Source: Pascua guehoae (taxonomy: Eukaryota > Basidiomycota > Tremellomycetes > Trichosporonales > Trichosporonaceae). Taken from it: DNA of 64,000 bases. The translations under genes and the position numbers were made by a program. Positions 44,456 through 56,254 of this stretch are shown one piece after another; the first letter of the stretch is position 1, and every line of letters begins with the position of its first letter. The stretch spans positions 619,679 to 683,678 of the forward strand of contig BCJX01000008.1 in the NCBI GenBank assembly GCA_001600415.1, written 5' to 3'. The notes below the pieces were generated by a model. That model was given only the letters and a program-made list of their open reading frames with translations, was not told where the DNA came from and ran no database searches.

Positions 44456-45679
44456 CAGGTCGCAAAGGGTGTCGAGCTTCCACTCCTCCTTCTCGACGGC
44501 AATGTAGAACTGGCGAATACCCTCAAGGGTAAGCTCGTCGCGCTTGACGAGAATGCGGATGGGGTCACGCATGAACTTCTTGGTGACCTCGAGGACGTCG
44601 GCGGGCATGGTAGCCGAGAGGAGGACGACCTGGGTCTCGGCGGGGAGGAGCTGGAAGATGTCGTAGATGGCGTCCTTGAAGCCAGTCGAGAGCATCTCGT
44701 CGGCCTCGTCAAGGCAGAACATCTTGACAGAGTCCGACTTGAGGGCACCACGGTTGATCATGTCAAAGACACGGCCGGGGGTGCCGACAACGACGTGGGG
44801 GCCCTCGTTGAGCTTGGCAATGTCCTCACGGATGGCAGTGCCACCAACACAGGCGTGGCAGTCAATGTTGAGGTAGTCGCCGAGGGCAATGACGACCTTC
44901 TGGATCTGCTGGGCAAGCTCGCGGGTGGGGGCGAGGATGAGCGCCTGGGTCTTCTTGACAGTGGTGTCAATCTGAGGACGGGGTCAGCAAGAGAATTTCC
45001 GGGTGGCAAATTTCAGATGGCCTGCCCGCCCCATTTCGGAACCGGCGAGGGACCCTTGAAAATCTACTCACGCGCTGGAGAATCGAGATGGAGAAGGTGG
45101 CAGTCTTGCCGGTACCCGACTGGGCCTGGGCGATAACATCGCGGCCAGTGATAATGGGCATGATGGCACGCTGCTGGATAGCCGAGGGGCGCTCGAAACC
45201 GTAGGCGTAGACACCACGGAGGAGCTCGGGCTTGAGCTCCATGTTGTCGAAGCTACGAGGTGTGGTCAGCACGGTCCTCGAAATGCTAGCCGCACATGCA
45301 ACGTAGTGTGCACGCGCTCCCTCCAACTCACTTGTCGGTGACCTGGTCCCAGTTGGACTCGATGAGGTCCGCGTTCAGCTCGAGGCCATTCTCGTTCTGG
45401 CTGTGGTTGGTAAGCATTGGTCCTTCTTCATGGTATGGCTGGTGGCGACTGCTCGTGTGGGTCGACGGGGTTTGAGCGATGGGGGACGTGACAGAGCGAT
45501 CCGGGTCAAGCCAGGGACATGCAAGTGCCATCGCACGTCTGTCTGCATGCTTGCTCGCCATCCATGCCCTCTTCGAAGCCACCCTTGAGCCCATACACCG
45601 AGGACACGTTGCACGTTGCGACGATGTTCTTGTTCTGCCTGTCCGATTTGCCATCCGTGATCAAGACTCACTCAGCCAT
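44033..45679 (-). CDS. TIF1: Translation initiation factor eIF4A (DEAD-box helicase)
   Basis: Four exons (45679-45672, 45400-45332, 45252-45072, 44971-44033) give 398 residues. Exon 1 is 8 bases. The Q motif region is [17 protein letters not shown]. Motif I is AQSGTGKT, Ia PTRELAQQ, Ib [33 protein letters not shown] and [15 protein letters not shown]. The protein ends [12 protein letters not shown], as eIF4A does. It unwinds 5' leaders as part of eIF4F. Length, Q motif and C-terminus favour eIF4A over the related eIF4A-III. The first intron (271 bases) sits eight bases after the start codon. Confidence 0.94.
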
Positions 45680-46546
45680 GATGGGTGTTTCTTTTTTCTT
45701 TTTGGGGGATCGCTTCGTCTACGTTGACAAAGCTGATCTGGCGCGTTTAAAGGTGGTAGCGAGAGTTGCTTTTTTGAAAGTGATAGGGTACCCGAAGGAG
45801 ATGAGGAGAAAGAAGTAAAGGACAAGGATGGTAAGAACGAAGGGAGGGGAGGGGTTGCAGCGCGCACACTGGCTGGGAGACCCCCCCAGCCAGGCAGGCA
45901 GGGAGGGGCTGCCTGGGGTGGTGTGCGTCCCTTGCGCCTGCCCAGACCTGCCTGCCTGCCGTTTGCGCTTGCCCTCGAGGCCAACTCTTTACAAAACGCA
46001 AAGAAACCCGGGGCAAAATTCTAACGCCACAAGATCCGTTTCGCCGAAATCCCGATTTTAGTGCGGCCCAGCACTCAGGTACAATGGGCTGCATGGGCTG
46101 CCCACACGCGCAGACGCCCCCGGTGCGTACGCTTCCGGGGGCGCGTCGACACACAAAACGCACCATGAAGCCCCGCAGCCAGGAGAGCAGGAGAGCAGGG
46201 AGAGGGGTTGGCCGCCAGGGGGTGGGGCATGCGGCGTGCGTGCGCTCATGCGGCGGCCATTGAAAAAAATATATATTTGGACCCTGGAACTCCCACGCTT
46301 TTCACACGAGGAGATTGAGCAAAAAAATACATCCGTGCTACCACGTGGACCGCCCACCCATGGCCATGTCGCGTGCCTCGACCCAAAGGTGGAGGTCAAC
46401 CGCAAATGGCCGCCCACTTCCAATATTCTGTCCAACATTACGCACCCACCACACCCCGCACCACCTGCACACAACCACCGCCGACTGACCTCACCAGTCC
46501 GTCCCCAGTCCACCCCGTTGTGCTATCACAACGCCTCGCGGGGGCC
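45680..46546. other. Divergent promoter region, eIF4A / Rrn11-like
   Basis: Nearly 870 bases with no supported gene. CAGGCAGG-type imperfect palindromes (45885-45960) and an A/T-rich patch at 46261-46275 stand out. Both promoters should lie here. Confidence 0.5.
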
Positions 46547-48599
46547 ATGCCCAACAAGTACAAGTACAACGTCACACCCAACGACCCCGACCGCCCGACC
46601 TCTGTCCGCGGCGCGTATCTGTACAACCTCGTTGACGCACTGCACGCGTGCCTCGTCCGGGGCGAGCTGGACCGTGCGGCGCGCGCGTGGGCCATTCTGG
46701 TGCGTATTGGTGTTTTGGTTGTGGGGTGCTCAGACTTGTGCGGGGGAGCTTGTGCGCATGTACGTGTGTGTAATGGCGTGGCAGCGGGGCGTCCCCTTGC
46801 AACTGTTGCGCGGGACATGTCGGGAAAAGCACAGTATTGTGCTTTGAGCTTGGGATGGACTGTCGGCTGCGCTCGGCGTAGTTGGTGTTGTTCCCGATGA
46901 CGATATAGTGGTGGCTGGTGCACATACAGTCTCACAGCCTGTCTCTGTGAACAAGCTGCTTCCCAGATCCGCTCGGCCCCCAATGTCGCTGCCATGTGCA
47001 ACCTGAACTCACAGCTGATATCACGGGGATCACGCCACGAAGCTGACATGGCAGGTCCGCTGCCCCGACGTTAACTGGCGCGAGCGATGGCACTGGGGCC
47101 TCTATCTCCTGACAGCAGGGAGCAGTGGCGCGCAGGGGCCGTGGGCTGGCACGCAGACGGGCCGCTCGGGGTCGACCTATACACCATCCCAGACATGGAC
47201 ACAGACACAGCAGACACAGACGCAACGGACTCTGACACAAGGCTCGCAGCCTCAGCAATCTCAGTCCCTTTCCCAGTTTCCCGATACACGCCCCGAGCGC
47301 TGGCTCAAGTCGCTTCAGGTGTCCTCGTCTGAGGCGGACGTGAGTCCCCGCTTGTGGCGATGGCTATGGCTGACATGCAGAAACCGGCCGTGTTGGCTGA
47401 GCTTGTGCTCCAACTCATCAGCGAGGGAAAATACAAGGCTGCATTGGACGAGCTCGAGACGTGAGTGCTATCGAGCAGGTTGGGAATATCACTCTGGCCT
47501 CGGTGGGCTATCCAGATACATTGTCCTCCTCACCCTTGGGAGGGTCGGTTTCCCCTTGACACCCCCTTATCCCAAGTTCCCACGTATCCTGACACACAGA
47601 TACCTCCCATCGTACCCGTACCTTCTCTCCGCCCCGCTTCACACGTACGCGGGCATGGTGTGCTTCTATCTCGCACAGCCACTCTCGGCTCGAGCCGAAG
47701 GACGCGAGGATGAGCGCGAGCGGAAGCGCCGCCGGAGACGGGAGATGTCGCTCGATTCGAGTGCCGCTTCGATTAGTACGGAGGATACAGGTATGTGTGT
47801 GAGGTGTTGGTGAGGCTTGGAGGGGGATGGTGAGGATGATCAGTGTTCTCCGATCGGTGCGAAGTGAAGTCTGGGACCCACTGCCAAGACAACAAGTCGG
47901 CTGGTCTTAGTCTTCGCCATCCTGTACGTGGCATCAGGCGACCTTGGCGGGGTGTGGTGTTTCACGTTCCGTGTCTGCAGCCCATCCCTCCAGAGCTTGG
48001 AGGCCTCTGCTTGACTGTGTGGAACATACCTTGCTCACGTGAAAGACAGCACGGATGCCTCGACGCGCGACCCACCAAACGCCGGCCTCATGCGGCAGGC
48101 GCGAGCGTATTTCGCAAAGGCCCTTACGGTTGATCCCACCGAGCCCGTGGCGCGAGAGTTTATCGAGATGGTGAGTACGATAGAGAACATCCCGGCTTCG
48201 TGGCCATTCGTTGTCAGAGACATGTCCCACAACATGTTTCATGGACATTGTCAACTCTCCACGAGATAGTGCACCCAGCTATCCACCAGCAATTATCCTT
48301 CGGCATATTCCCAAACGCCCCACCATTGTCCCTCAACGACCTGCGCGCCATGCTCTCGCTAACCCCAGATGGACCGACCCGACGACGACAAGTCGGACGA
48401 GTCCGACCTCGCCGAACTGAACGATGACAAGTGGGACGACAAATCAGACTGGGACAAGTCCGAGTCCAAGTCGGAGCCACAGTCTGACAACGACGACATG
48501 TTCAGTCTCCGTTCCACGCCGCGGACACGGTCGCAGAGCATTGCGGCGTCGTACGAGGCCGACTCGCTCGACGAGGTCATGTACGCCAGCTCTGAATGA
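46547..48599 (+). CDS. Probable RNA polymerase I initiation factor, Rrn11-like (TPR-type)
   Basis: Six exons (46547-46699, 47055-47339, 47381-47460, 47600-47790, 48046-48170, 48369-48599) give 354 residues. The front, AYLYNLVDALHACLVRGELD then RAARAWAILVRCPDVNWRER, resembles the helical start of fungal Rrn11 (core factor subunit). KPAVLAELVLQLISEGKYKA ALDELE and YLPSYPYLLSAPLHTYAGMV look like TPR-type helices. RQARAYFAKALTVDPTEPVA is a further TPR-like unit. A Thr/Gln-rich insert (TWTQTQQTQTQRTLTQ) separates the first two, and the C-terminus is acidic and Ser-rich. If correct, it recruits Pol I to rDNA promoters. Fungal Rrn11 sequences are divergent, so this is an inference from helix pattern, length and the N-terminal phrase. 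Confidence 0.55.
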
Positions 48600-49387
48600 G
48601 TCCCCTTGGTTTCCCGGCTCTGCCGCGGTTGGCAATGGATACGTAGGACGTCTCTGTGTGTACTCACGCACTCTACGGAATCACAAGTATTCTCTTTCAT
48701 CTTCTGTTGTACGCATATATGAATCGACACTATCTTTGGGCAGGTACCAACAAACATTGACATCTGGACGAGCGAGGAATCCACTAGACAAGCTCTTTGA
48801 CTCTGAATACTCTCATTGTTGAGTCTGGTGCAAGCTGGTCACCTTGGGCCACTGGCAAACTTCATGCTGAGGATAGGGACTGGTCGCGACGAGTCATGGT
48901 GCCGCCACTCTCACAGAGAGCGTTTCAAACGTTGCCGCTCTGGTTTGATGGCAACGTTTAATGGGACGCAATGTAACGTGGTCAAGGTTGCCGTTGGACA
49001 TTGGGTGTCAGACGTGCACGCCAGGCCTGCTTTTCGGCCACCCGGTCATTTGCCTTGTGAACATCTTCTTCGCCTGATCGAAACATCGAGCTCGCCATCC
49101 TCTGCTGATCGCCTTGCCCATTTTGCCTATCCACTCCCATTCTCCAGTCCTGACACCCAGCTCTCACCAACATTCCCATCACTCCACGACCCCACAACGA
49201 CCCCTCTTTCTGAGCTCCACTGACTGTTCCTTCGTCGCTCACACGCTCAACTTTCTCCTCCTCTCCAGTGCTCTCTGCGTCCATTTTCTCCCTCAACACC
49301 AGTCGTTCATCTCGTCTAGCGAACGCGGTGTGACGCCGTGTGCGATGATAGTACACTCATGCATCGATGCCCATGACGACCGGATGC
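48600..49387. other. Convergent intergenic region
   Basis: This lies between the stops of the Rrn11-like gene (+) and uL29 (-). No open frame, RNA gene or repeat stands out. Confidence 0.55.
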
Positions 49388-50269
49388 TTACGCCTTGAGG
49401 GCGTACTCTGGAGGGGTTAGCTCTGGAGAGCGGCTGGGATTGCGGGTGCCTCTGAATGCTAGACCAAGCAAGCCCCGTGGTGCGAAGAAACCACGGGCAA
49501 AACCTTGCTGGTGCAACCACCGCAGCGGCACCGCAGTTCAACTCACTCCGCTGGGGGAAGTGGACGGCCTTCTTGTGGGCCTTGAGGGTAGTGGCGTTGG
49601 CCTCCTTGGTGGTGAGGCGGCGGCGGATGGCGCGGGTCTTCTTGTAACGAAGGTCGAGGGGAATGTACTTCGACTTCTTGTAGAACTCGCGCAGGTTCTG
49701 ACGCTGCTTCTGGTTGACGACGGTGAGGACGCGGGCAATCGACTTGCGGACCGTGTTGCTGTGGTGTCAGCCGCCGCAAGGAGAGATTTTGCAGATGTCC
49801 TGCAGAAACGGGTTCGGTCCAGTCCAGTCCTTGACGTCTGTCACCACTCTCTGCGTGCACAGCACCTTTGCGGCTCATCTTCCGAGCACCGCAGGATACC
49901 TGCTCGCCCATCCCTCTCCATGCACTCCTCGTGCACTCGATGACCCTCCCCATCCACTGCACACCCCACCCAACCAGACTGGACCGAACACGCCTCGAAA
50001 TTCGCAACGCACATCTTGGTCAGCTTGCTCGACGAGCCGCCAACGACCTTCTGGACACGGAGGGTCGCAAGCTCAGTGCGGAGCTCAGTGAGCTGGGCGA
50101 GGAGGTCCGCCTTGTTCCTGCACAGTCAGTACACCATCACTTGTCCATGTTGTGCCCGTCCGTCCGTCCGTCCGGGTCGCGCGACGGAAACAGGGACAAC
50201 AGCGCTCCCGCACAGCTCGACGTACTTCGACTGGAGCTCGAAGGCCTTGACTTTACCGGAGGTCGACAT
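49388..50269 (-). CDS. RPL35: 60S ribosomal protein uL29 (L35)
   Basis: Four exons (50269-50226, 50117-50013, 49758-49547, 49407-49388) give 126 residues. The sequence runs [54 protein letters not shown] and ends HFPQRKYALKA, the full uL29 signature, at the polypeptide exit tunnel of the 60S subunit. Introns are 108, 254 and 139 bases, and the last exon codes for only six residues. It is divergent from RAD23 across 645 bases. Confidence 0.95.
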
Positions 50270-50914
50270 TTTTGCTGTTGGGCGCGGTCAGCGTCGGTGT
50301 CGGCAGTGTTGGTATGGGGCGACTCACGGACTGGTGCTGAGGGTGACCTTGAGGTTCAAAGAGTTTCGAACACGGCTGTGCCACCTTGCATCGACAACCT
50401 GCCCGCAACCCGCAACCCAGCAGCACCTCCCCCCACCCAGGCCCACACCCTGCCTGCGTCCACGCTTACATCCACCAAACGGGACCAAATTTGCATCGAC
50501 CAGTTTGGTCGCAGTATTCCCGAACCTCCGAGCGTGGCACCAGGATTATAAGGGTGGTTCATTTAAGTACCCGAAACCTCGTGAAATCGGCAACCTGATA
50601 ACAAAAGACACGTTGAGCATGCTGTGATGCGGGATCAATTCCACTTGACAGTGACGCTTTGTGTGCATGCCATGGCATGGACTGGCATGGCACAGCCTGG
50701 TGGCACGGCGACGGGCCGACTGGACGAGCTCGTCATCAACACTGCACCCACCCACCCACCACAGCTCCCTCAGCTCATTCCTCTCATCCCTTGCCACCGC
50801 CCACCCCTTCATCCCCACCCTTGCAGATAGCAGACTCGAGCAATCGCGTCTCTCTCTCTCTCTCTGCACCCCTCCCTCCTTCCCCTCTTCACGCATCCCC
50901 CCCTCCCCGCCGCG
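50270..50914. promoter_or_regulatory. Divergent promoter region RPL35 / RAD23
   Basis: 645 bases without a supported gene. A CT run just above RAD23 (50850-50866) is typical of leaders in these fungi. No ribosomal-protein motif was identified with confidence. Confidence 0.5.
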
Positions 50915-52365
50915 ATGAAGATCACATTCAAGACTGTCCAGAACAAGGTATGTGCCTCACCGCCTCCATCACAAACCGTGGCACCCGCGCAGCCGCGCGT
51001 ACCTCTAACACTACAGTTGTTCACCATCGAGGCCGACGAGTCCGAGACTGTCGGTGGCCTCAAGAAGAAGATCCAGGAGACTCAGACCTTCCCCGCCGAG
51101 CTCCAAAAGCTCATCTACTCTGGCAAGATTCTCAAGGACGATGCGACCGTCGGCGCGCTCAAGATTAAGGAGAAGGACTTCCTCGTCGTGATGGTGTCAA
51201 AGGTCGGTCACGGATGCTTCCTGTCAGTCTACTGACCCCTCAGCCCAAGGCTGCACCTGCCGCGTCGTCGTCTCCTGCTCCCGCCGCCGCTCCCGCCGCC
51301 GCCCCTGCCGCCGCCCCTGCCGCCCCTGCTGCTGCACCGGCAGCTGCCCAGCCTGCTGCACCGGCCGCCCCCGCGACTCCGGAGGCTCCTGCCGCCACCA
51401 CCCCCGAGCCTGCTTCTGCTCCGGCGGCCGATGTTTCCATGGAGGATGCCGCCGCTGCTCCCGTCGAGGACTCTCCCCTTGGCGCGTCGTTCCTCACCGG
51501 CGCCGCCCTCCAGCGCGCCATTGACAATGTCTGCGAAATGGGCTTTGAGCGTGAACAGGTCGTCCGTGCCATGCGTTCGAGCTTCAACAACCCCGACCGC
51601 GCAGTCGAGTACCTCATGAGCGGCAACATTCCCGAGGCCGAGGGTATGGGCGCGCCCGCGCCGGCTCCTCGTGCGCCCGCTGCTCCTGCCGCGGCTCCCA
51701 CCACCCCGGCCGCCGCCCCTGCTGCTCCTGCTCCCGCACCCGCTGCCGCTGCGCCCGCCGCCACCGCCGCCGCCGCGCCCTCTGGTGGCTCGGCCGACAA
51801 CCTCTTTGCTGTAAGTGTGCTTCTGACGGCGTGATGAGCTGTGCGGCCACGTGCGTTGTGTGGTTGTGTGCTAACAGTCCAGGCCGCCGAGGCTGCCATG
51901 ATGCGCGACCGCGGAGGAGCAGGCGCAGTGCCTGGTGCAGGTGGTGCCCCTGGCGCTCGTGCCACCGGCGCCGGTGCGCCCACCGAGGACCAGCTTGCGG
52001 CGATCGCCAACTCGCCCCAGATGATGGCCATCCGCCAGGCTGTGCAGGAGAACCCCGCTTTGATCCAGCCTCTCATCCAACAGATTGCGGCGTCAAATCC
52101 CGCCCTGGCACAGTACATCAACCAGCACCCCCACACACTGTACGACCTGCTCGGCGTCACAGAGGACGACCTCGAGGGCATGGACGACTATGGAGGACCC
52201 CAGGTCATGCAGGTCGACCTGACGCAGGAGGAGGCTGCTGCCGTTGAACGTCTCGAGCAGCTCGGCTTCAACCGCCAGGCTGTCCTGCAGGCCTTTTTGC
52301 TGTGCGACAAGAACGAGGAGCTCGCAGCAAACTTCCTGTTTGACCAGGCCGATGACGACCAGTAG
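50915..52365 (+). CDS. RAD23: UV excision repair protein Rad23
   Basis: Four exons (50915-50947, 51017-51202, 51244-51810, 51883-52365) give 422 residues. The ubiquitin-like domain is residues 1-73 (MKITFKTVQNK, ESETVGGLKKKIQE, KLIYSGKILKDD). A long Ala/Pro linker follows. UBA1 is ALQRAIDNVCEMGFEREQVV near residue 160, the XPC/Rad4-binding segment is NSPQMMAIRQAVQENPALIQ, and UBA2 is AAVERLEQLGFNRQAVLQAF at the end. Rad23 stabilises Rad4 at lesions in nucleotide excision repair and shuttles ubiquitinated proteins to the proteasome. The Ala/Pro linkers (near 51265-51370 and 51660-51780) are encoded by imperfect GCC/CCC repeats and are likely length-variable. Confidence 0.95.
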
Positions 52366-52692
52366 TTTGGGGGGCTCGAGTCATGTACATATTAGTATTG
52401 GGGTGTGATGCGATGGCGCTGCAATGAGCTTTATAACGGTGGCGCATTGTTCTCATGATGATGCGGGCTTGGTGGCTGGCTGTGCCTGAGACAACATGGG
52501 GGCTAGATTTGGTTCCGAGACGCGTCCACTGGTGCCGCGCGTCATGTTGTGGCCAAACAGCCATCAGAACTGACTAACCCACACGGTGGTGGTGGATTCC
52601 TCAACTCAATCTACCCAACCTTTCGCTTTCTCCACCTTTCCACCTTCCCCCCAACCCCCCCAACCCCCTCCCCCAGCGACTGTTCAGCCACC
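52366..52692. other. RAD23-MSH2 intergenic region
   Basis: The two genes run in the same direction 327 bases apart. A C/T-rich tract (52620-52675) just above MSH2 is likely its leader. Nothing else noted. Confidence 0.6.
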
Positions 52693-55600
52693 ATGGTGAG
52701 ACCTACTCGCCCTCAGACCCCGCTGACAACAGCCCATGTACGACAAGGAGCTCGCCGGCTCCAAGCCGGTCATGGAGATGGGTGAGTCACACATGCCCGC
52801 ATCTCGCGACCTTCCTCGCTGACAGGCAGACAGGGACACCGAGGACCGCTTCGTCCGCTTTGTCGAGCGCATGCCTGCTCGTGCAGACGGTCTCGTGCGC
52901 CTCTTTGACCGCGGCGAATACTTTTCGGCCCATGGGCCCGACGCGCTCCTGATCGCCGACCAGGTATACAAGACGACCAATGTGCTCAAGTACCTCGGGA
53001 GCGCGGGCAGCAAGCCTTCCTCGTCGGCGTCTGCGCGGGGGCTCCCCAGCGTGACCGTGTCAATGACGCTCGCCAAGGCGTTTCTCCGCGACTGCCTGAC
53101 GGCCAAGCAGATGCGCGTCGAGATCTGGGAGCCCGAAGACGGCGCGGCGGGGCGCAAGACCCACGCGCGCTGGGTGCTCGCCAAAGTCGCGTCCCCGGGC
53201 AACATTAGCCAGCTCGAGGACCTGCTCTTTGCCCACGACGACCTGCTCGCGAATGCCGTCAGCATGGCCCTCCGCGTCCACATCAAGGACGGGCAGCGCA
53301 CTGTCGGCGCAGCGTTTGTCGACGTGCAGGAGAAGACGCTTGGCGTCGCAGAGTATGCAGAGGACGAAAACTTTGGCAACACTGAAAGCCTCATTATTCA
53401 GCTCGGCATCAAGGAGTGTGTCCTCCAGAACGACGAGAAGCGCCAGGACCACGAACTCGCAAAGCTGCGCACGCTGGTCGAGCGCTGCTCTGTCATTGTC
53501 ACGGAGAGGAAGCCAAACGAGTTCCAGGTGGGGAGCGTGCAGCAGGATCTGGCGCGGCTCCTCAACGATACCCACCCTGCCACATTGCGTGAGTTGGTCT
53601 CATCGTAGCGCTTCAACTGACACCCCAGCCGAGTACGACCTCAAACACGCAATGTCTGCTCTTGCCGCGCTCATCTCGTACCTGGGCCTCATGAGCGACA
53701 CGCCCATGCACGGCCAGTTCCGCCTGCACCACCACGACCTGTCGCAGTACATGAAGCTGGACGCGAGTGCGGTCAAGGCGCTCAACCTCATGCCCAACCC
53801 CGAGCTTGGCGGGAACAAGAACATGAGCTTGTACGGTCTGCTCAACCGCTGCAAGACGAGCCAGGGACAGCGCCTCTTGGGACGGTGGCTCAAGCAGCCG
53901 CTCGTCAACCGCCACGAGATCCTGCAGCGGCAGAATGTCGTGGAAATGTTTGTCACTGATGACATTACGCGCAAGATTCTGCAGGACGAACACTTGCGCA
54001 AGGTGCCCGACCTGCACCGCATCTGCAAGCGCTTCCACCGTGGCGGCGCGGGGCTCGAGGAGGTCGTCCGTGTCTACCAGGCCGTGCAGGTACTGCCGCG
54101 CATCGTCCAATGCCTCGACAAGATCAAGGAGGAGAACCCAGAGAGTGGAACGCTCCTAGACGACGTATACACAGACGCGCTCAACGACCACATTGCCAAG
54201 CTCGACAAGTACTCTGAAATGGTCGAGACCACCATCGACCTCGACGAGCTCCAAAACCACAACTTTGTGCTCTTGCCCACGCTCGACAACGAGTTGCAAC
54301 GCTTCCGCGATGAGCTCATCGACGTCCGTGACCAGCTCGATAGCGAGCACCGCCGTGTCGGTAACGATCTCGGTGTCGACATTGACAAGAAGCTCCATCT
54401 CGAAAACCACCAGGTGTACAAGTACTCGTTCCGCATTACCAAGGCTGAGGCGTCGCTCATCCGTGGCAAGCGCGAGTACATTGATTTGGCGACGCAAAAG
54501 TCGGGAAGTATCTTTACGACAAGGATCCTCAAGGATCTCAGTGAAGAGTACTCGCGCCTCCAGGAAGAGTATGAGAAGAGGCAACGTCATCTCGTCAAGG
54601 AGGTTGTCCAGATTGCCGCGTCGTACACGCCCGTCCTCGAGGTGCTCGACAATCTCATTGCGGCTCTCGACGTCGTGGTTAGCTTTGCCCACGTCTCGGC
54701 CAATGCTCCAGTCCCATACGTCAAGCCGACGGTCAAGGAACGCGGAGATGGGGACATTGTCGTTCGCCAAGCGCGTCACCCATGTCTCGAGGTTCAGGAT
54801 GATATCCAGTTTATCGCCAACGACCACGAGATGCACCGAGGTGAGCTCACGGTCCCCCAGTAAATTGCAGCTGACAACAGGCACGTCCGAGTTCCACATC
54901 CTCACTGGCCCCAACATGGGCGGCAAGTCGACCTATATCCGTCAGATTGGCGTGATCGCGCTCATGGCGCAGGTCGGCTGCTTTGTCCCCGCCGACGAGG
55001 CCGAGCTGCCCATCTTTGACTGCATCCTCGCGCGTGTCGGTGCTGGCGACAGCCAGCTCAAGGGCGTGTCCACCTTCATGGCAGAGATGCTCGAGACGGC
55101 GACGATTCTGCGTTCCGCCACACGCGACTCGTTGATCATCATTGACGAGCTGGGCCGCGGCACATCAACATATGACGGTTTCGGCCTCGCGTGGGCCATT
55201 TCAGAGCACATTGCGTCTTCGATCCGCTGCTTCTGCCTCTTTGCCACCCACTTCCACGAACTCACCACTCTGGCCGACCAGCTCGAGTGGGTCGACAACT
55301 ACCAGGTCCGCGCAGAGGTGCGCGACCTCGGCGCAGACCGGCAGATTACCCTCCTCTACCAGGTCGTCCCTGGGCACAGCGACCAGAGCTTTGGTATCCA
55401 CGTTGCAGAACTGGCGCGCTTCCCAGACAGTGTCGTCAAGGTGAGTCTATCCCCAAGTCTGGCTGTCCTCCACGCTTGTGTTTCCTTATCTAATCACACA
55501 GCTCGCCAAACGCAAAGCCGAAGAACTCGAAGACTTTGGCGACGCGACTGCCCACGCGCCCAAGCTCCCCAAGACCGAGGTGGACGCGGGCACGACCCTG

Positions 55601-55747
55601 ATACGCGGCTTCCTCGACTCGTGGCGCGCGCGTGCAGACGGGCAAGACGAGGACGGCCAGCTTGCCGCACTCCGCGAGACGGCAGACGAGTACAAGGTCC
55701 AGCTCGAGGGGAATCCTTGGGTGCAGAGCGTGCTCGCTGGCTTGTAG
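52693..55747 (+). CDS. MSH2: DNA mismatch repair protein Msh2
   Basis: Six exons (52693-52695, 52733-52781, 52830-53588, 53629-54840, 54881-55440, 55502-55747) give 942 residues. [20 protein letters not shown] is the mismatch-binding domain front and [16 protein letters not shown] the connector. [20 protein letters not shown] starts the lever. The Walker A is [16 protein letters not shown] near residue 685; the Walker B/signature is [19 protein letters not shown] and the His motif [13 protein letters not shown]. Msh2 pairs with Msh6 or Msh3 to detect mismatches. Exon 1 may be the bare start codon: ATG in a strong CAGCCACC context is followed at once by GTGAGA, and a CTGACAACAG acceptor gives [11 protein letters not shown]. 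Starting at 52736 instead would lose only two residues. Confidence 0.96.
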
Positions 55748-56152
55748 GGGTGCAAGGGCGCCAGAGGCAGGCCACCTGCAAGTGGTCTGAGCGTGAGCAT
55801 TGGTAGTGATGGGATACAGACAAGTGGGACGTGACGTAGACATGTGTGTATGTTACAATGTGATTGACACCTTGACTGGACTTGTAACCTCATCATGCGC
55901 TCCGTGAAACGCGGATGGTCAAAGCGGCACGATGTTGCTGTGGATGAACAGGGCAATGACAGTGGGATGTGCAACGGTCAGAGCGGTCAGAGCGACCAGA
56001 GCGCTTGTGGCGTGTGTGGCGTAGTGTGGGGCCACGTTGCGATGGGAAGTAAGCTATACATAGAATCTGACAATCACCACACCTTGTGCTTTACGCGTTT
56101 GCTTTTCTTTCCGACAGTTATCCCATTCCCCCATTCTCCCATTCTCCCATTC
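55748..56152. other. MSH2 to F-box intergenic region
   Basis: No supported gene. A short run of CCATTCTC repeats (56123-56152) leads into the 13-base tandem repeat. Confidence 0.55.
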
Positions 56153-56252
56153 CAGTCGCACCAAGCAGTCGCACCAAGCAGTCGCACCAAGCAGTCGCAC
56201 CAAGCAGTCGCACCAAGCAGTCGCACCAAGCAGTCGCACCAAGCAGTCGCAT
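56153..56252 (+). repeat. 13-base tandem repeat, 7.7 copies, two bases before the start codon
   Basis: Seven exact copies of CAGTCGCACCAAG, plus CAGTCGCAT, end two bases before the ATG at 56255. The unit contains no ATG, so the repeat would sit in the leader. As 13 is not a multiple of three, it is unlikely to be coding. Confidence 0.9.
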
Positions 56253-56254
56253 CC

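Noticed and set aside
51240..52181. 313-codon minus-strand frame, Ala-rich
   Set aside because: Complement of the RAD23 Ala/Pro linkers.
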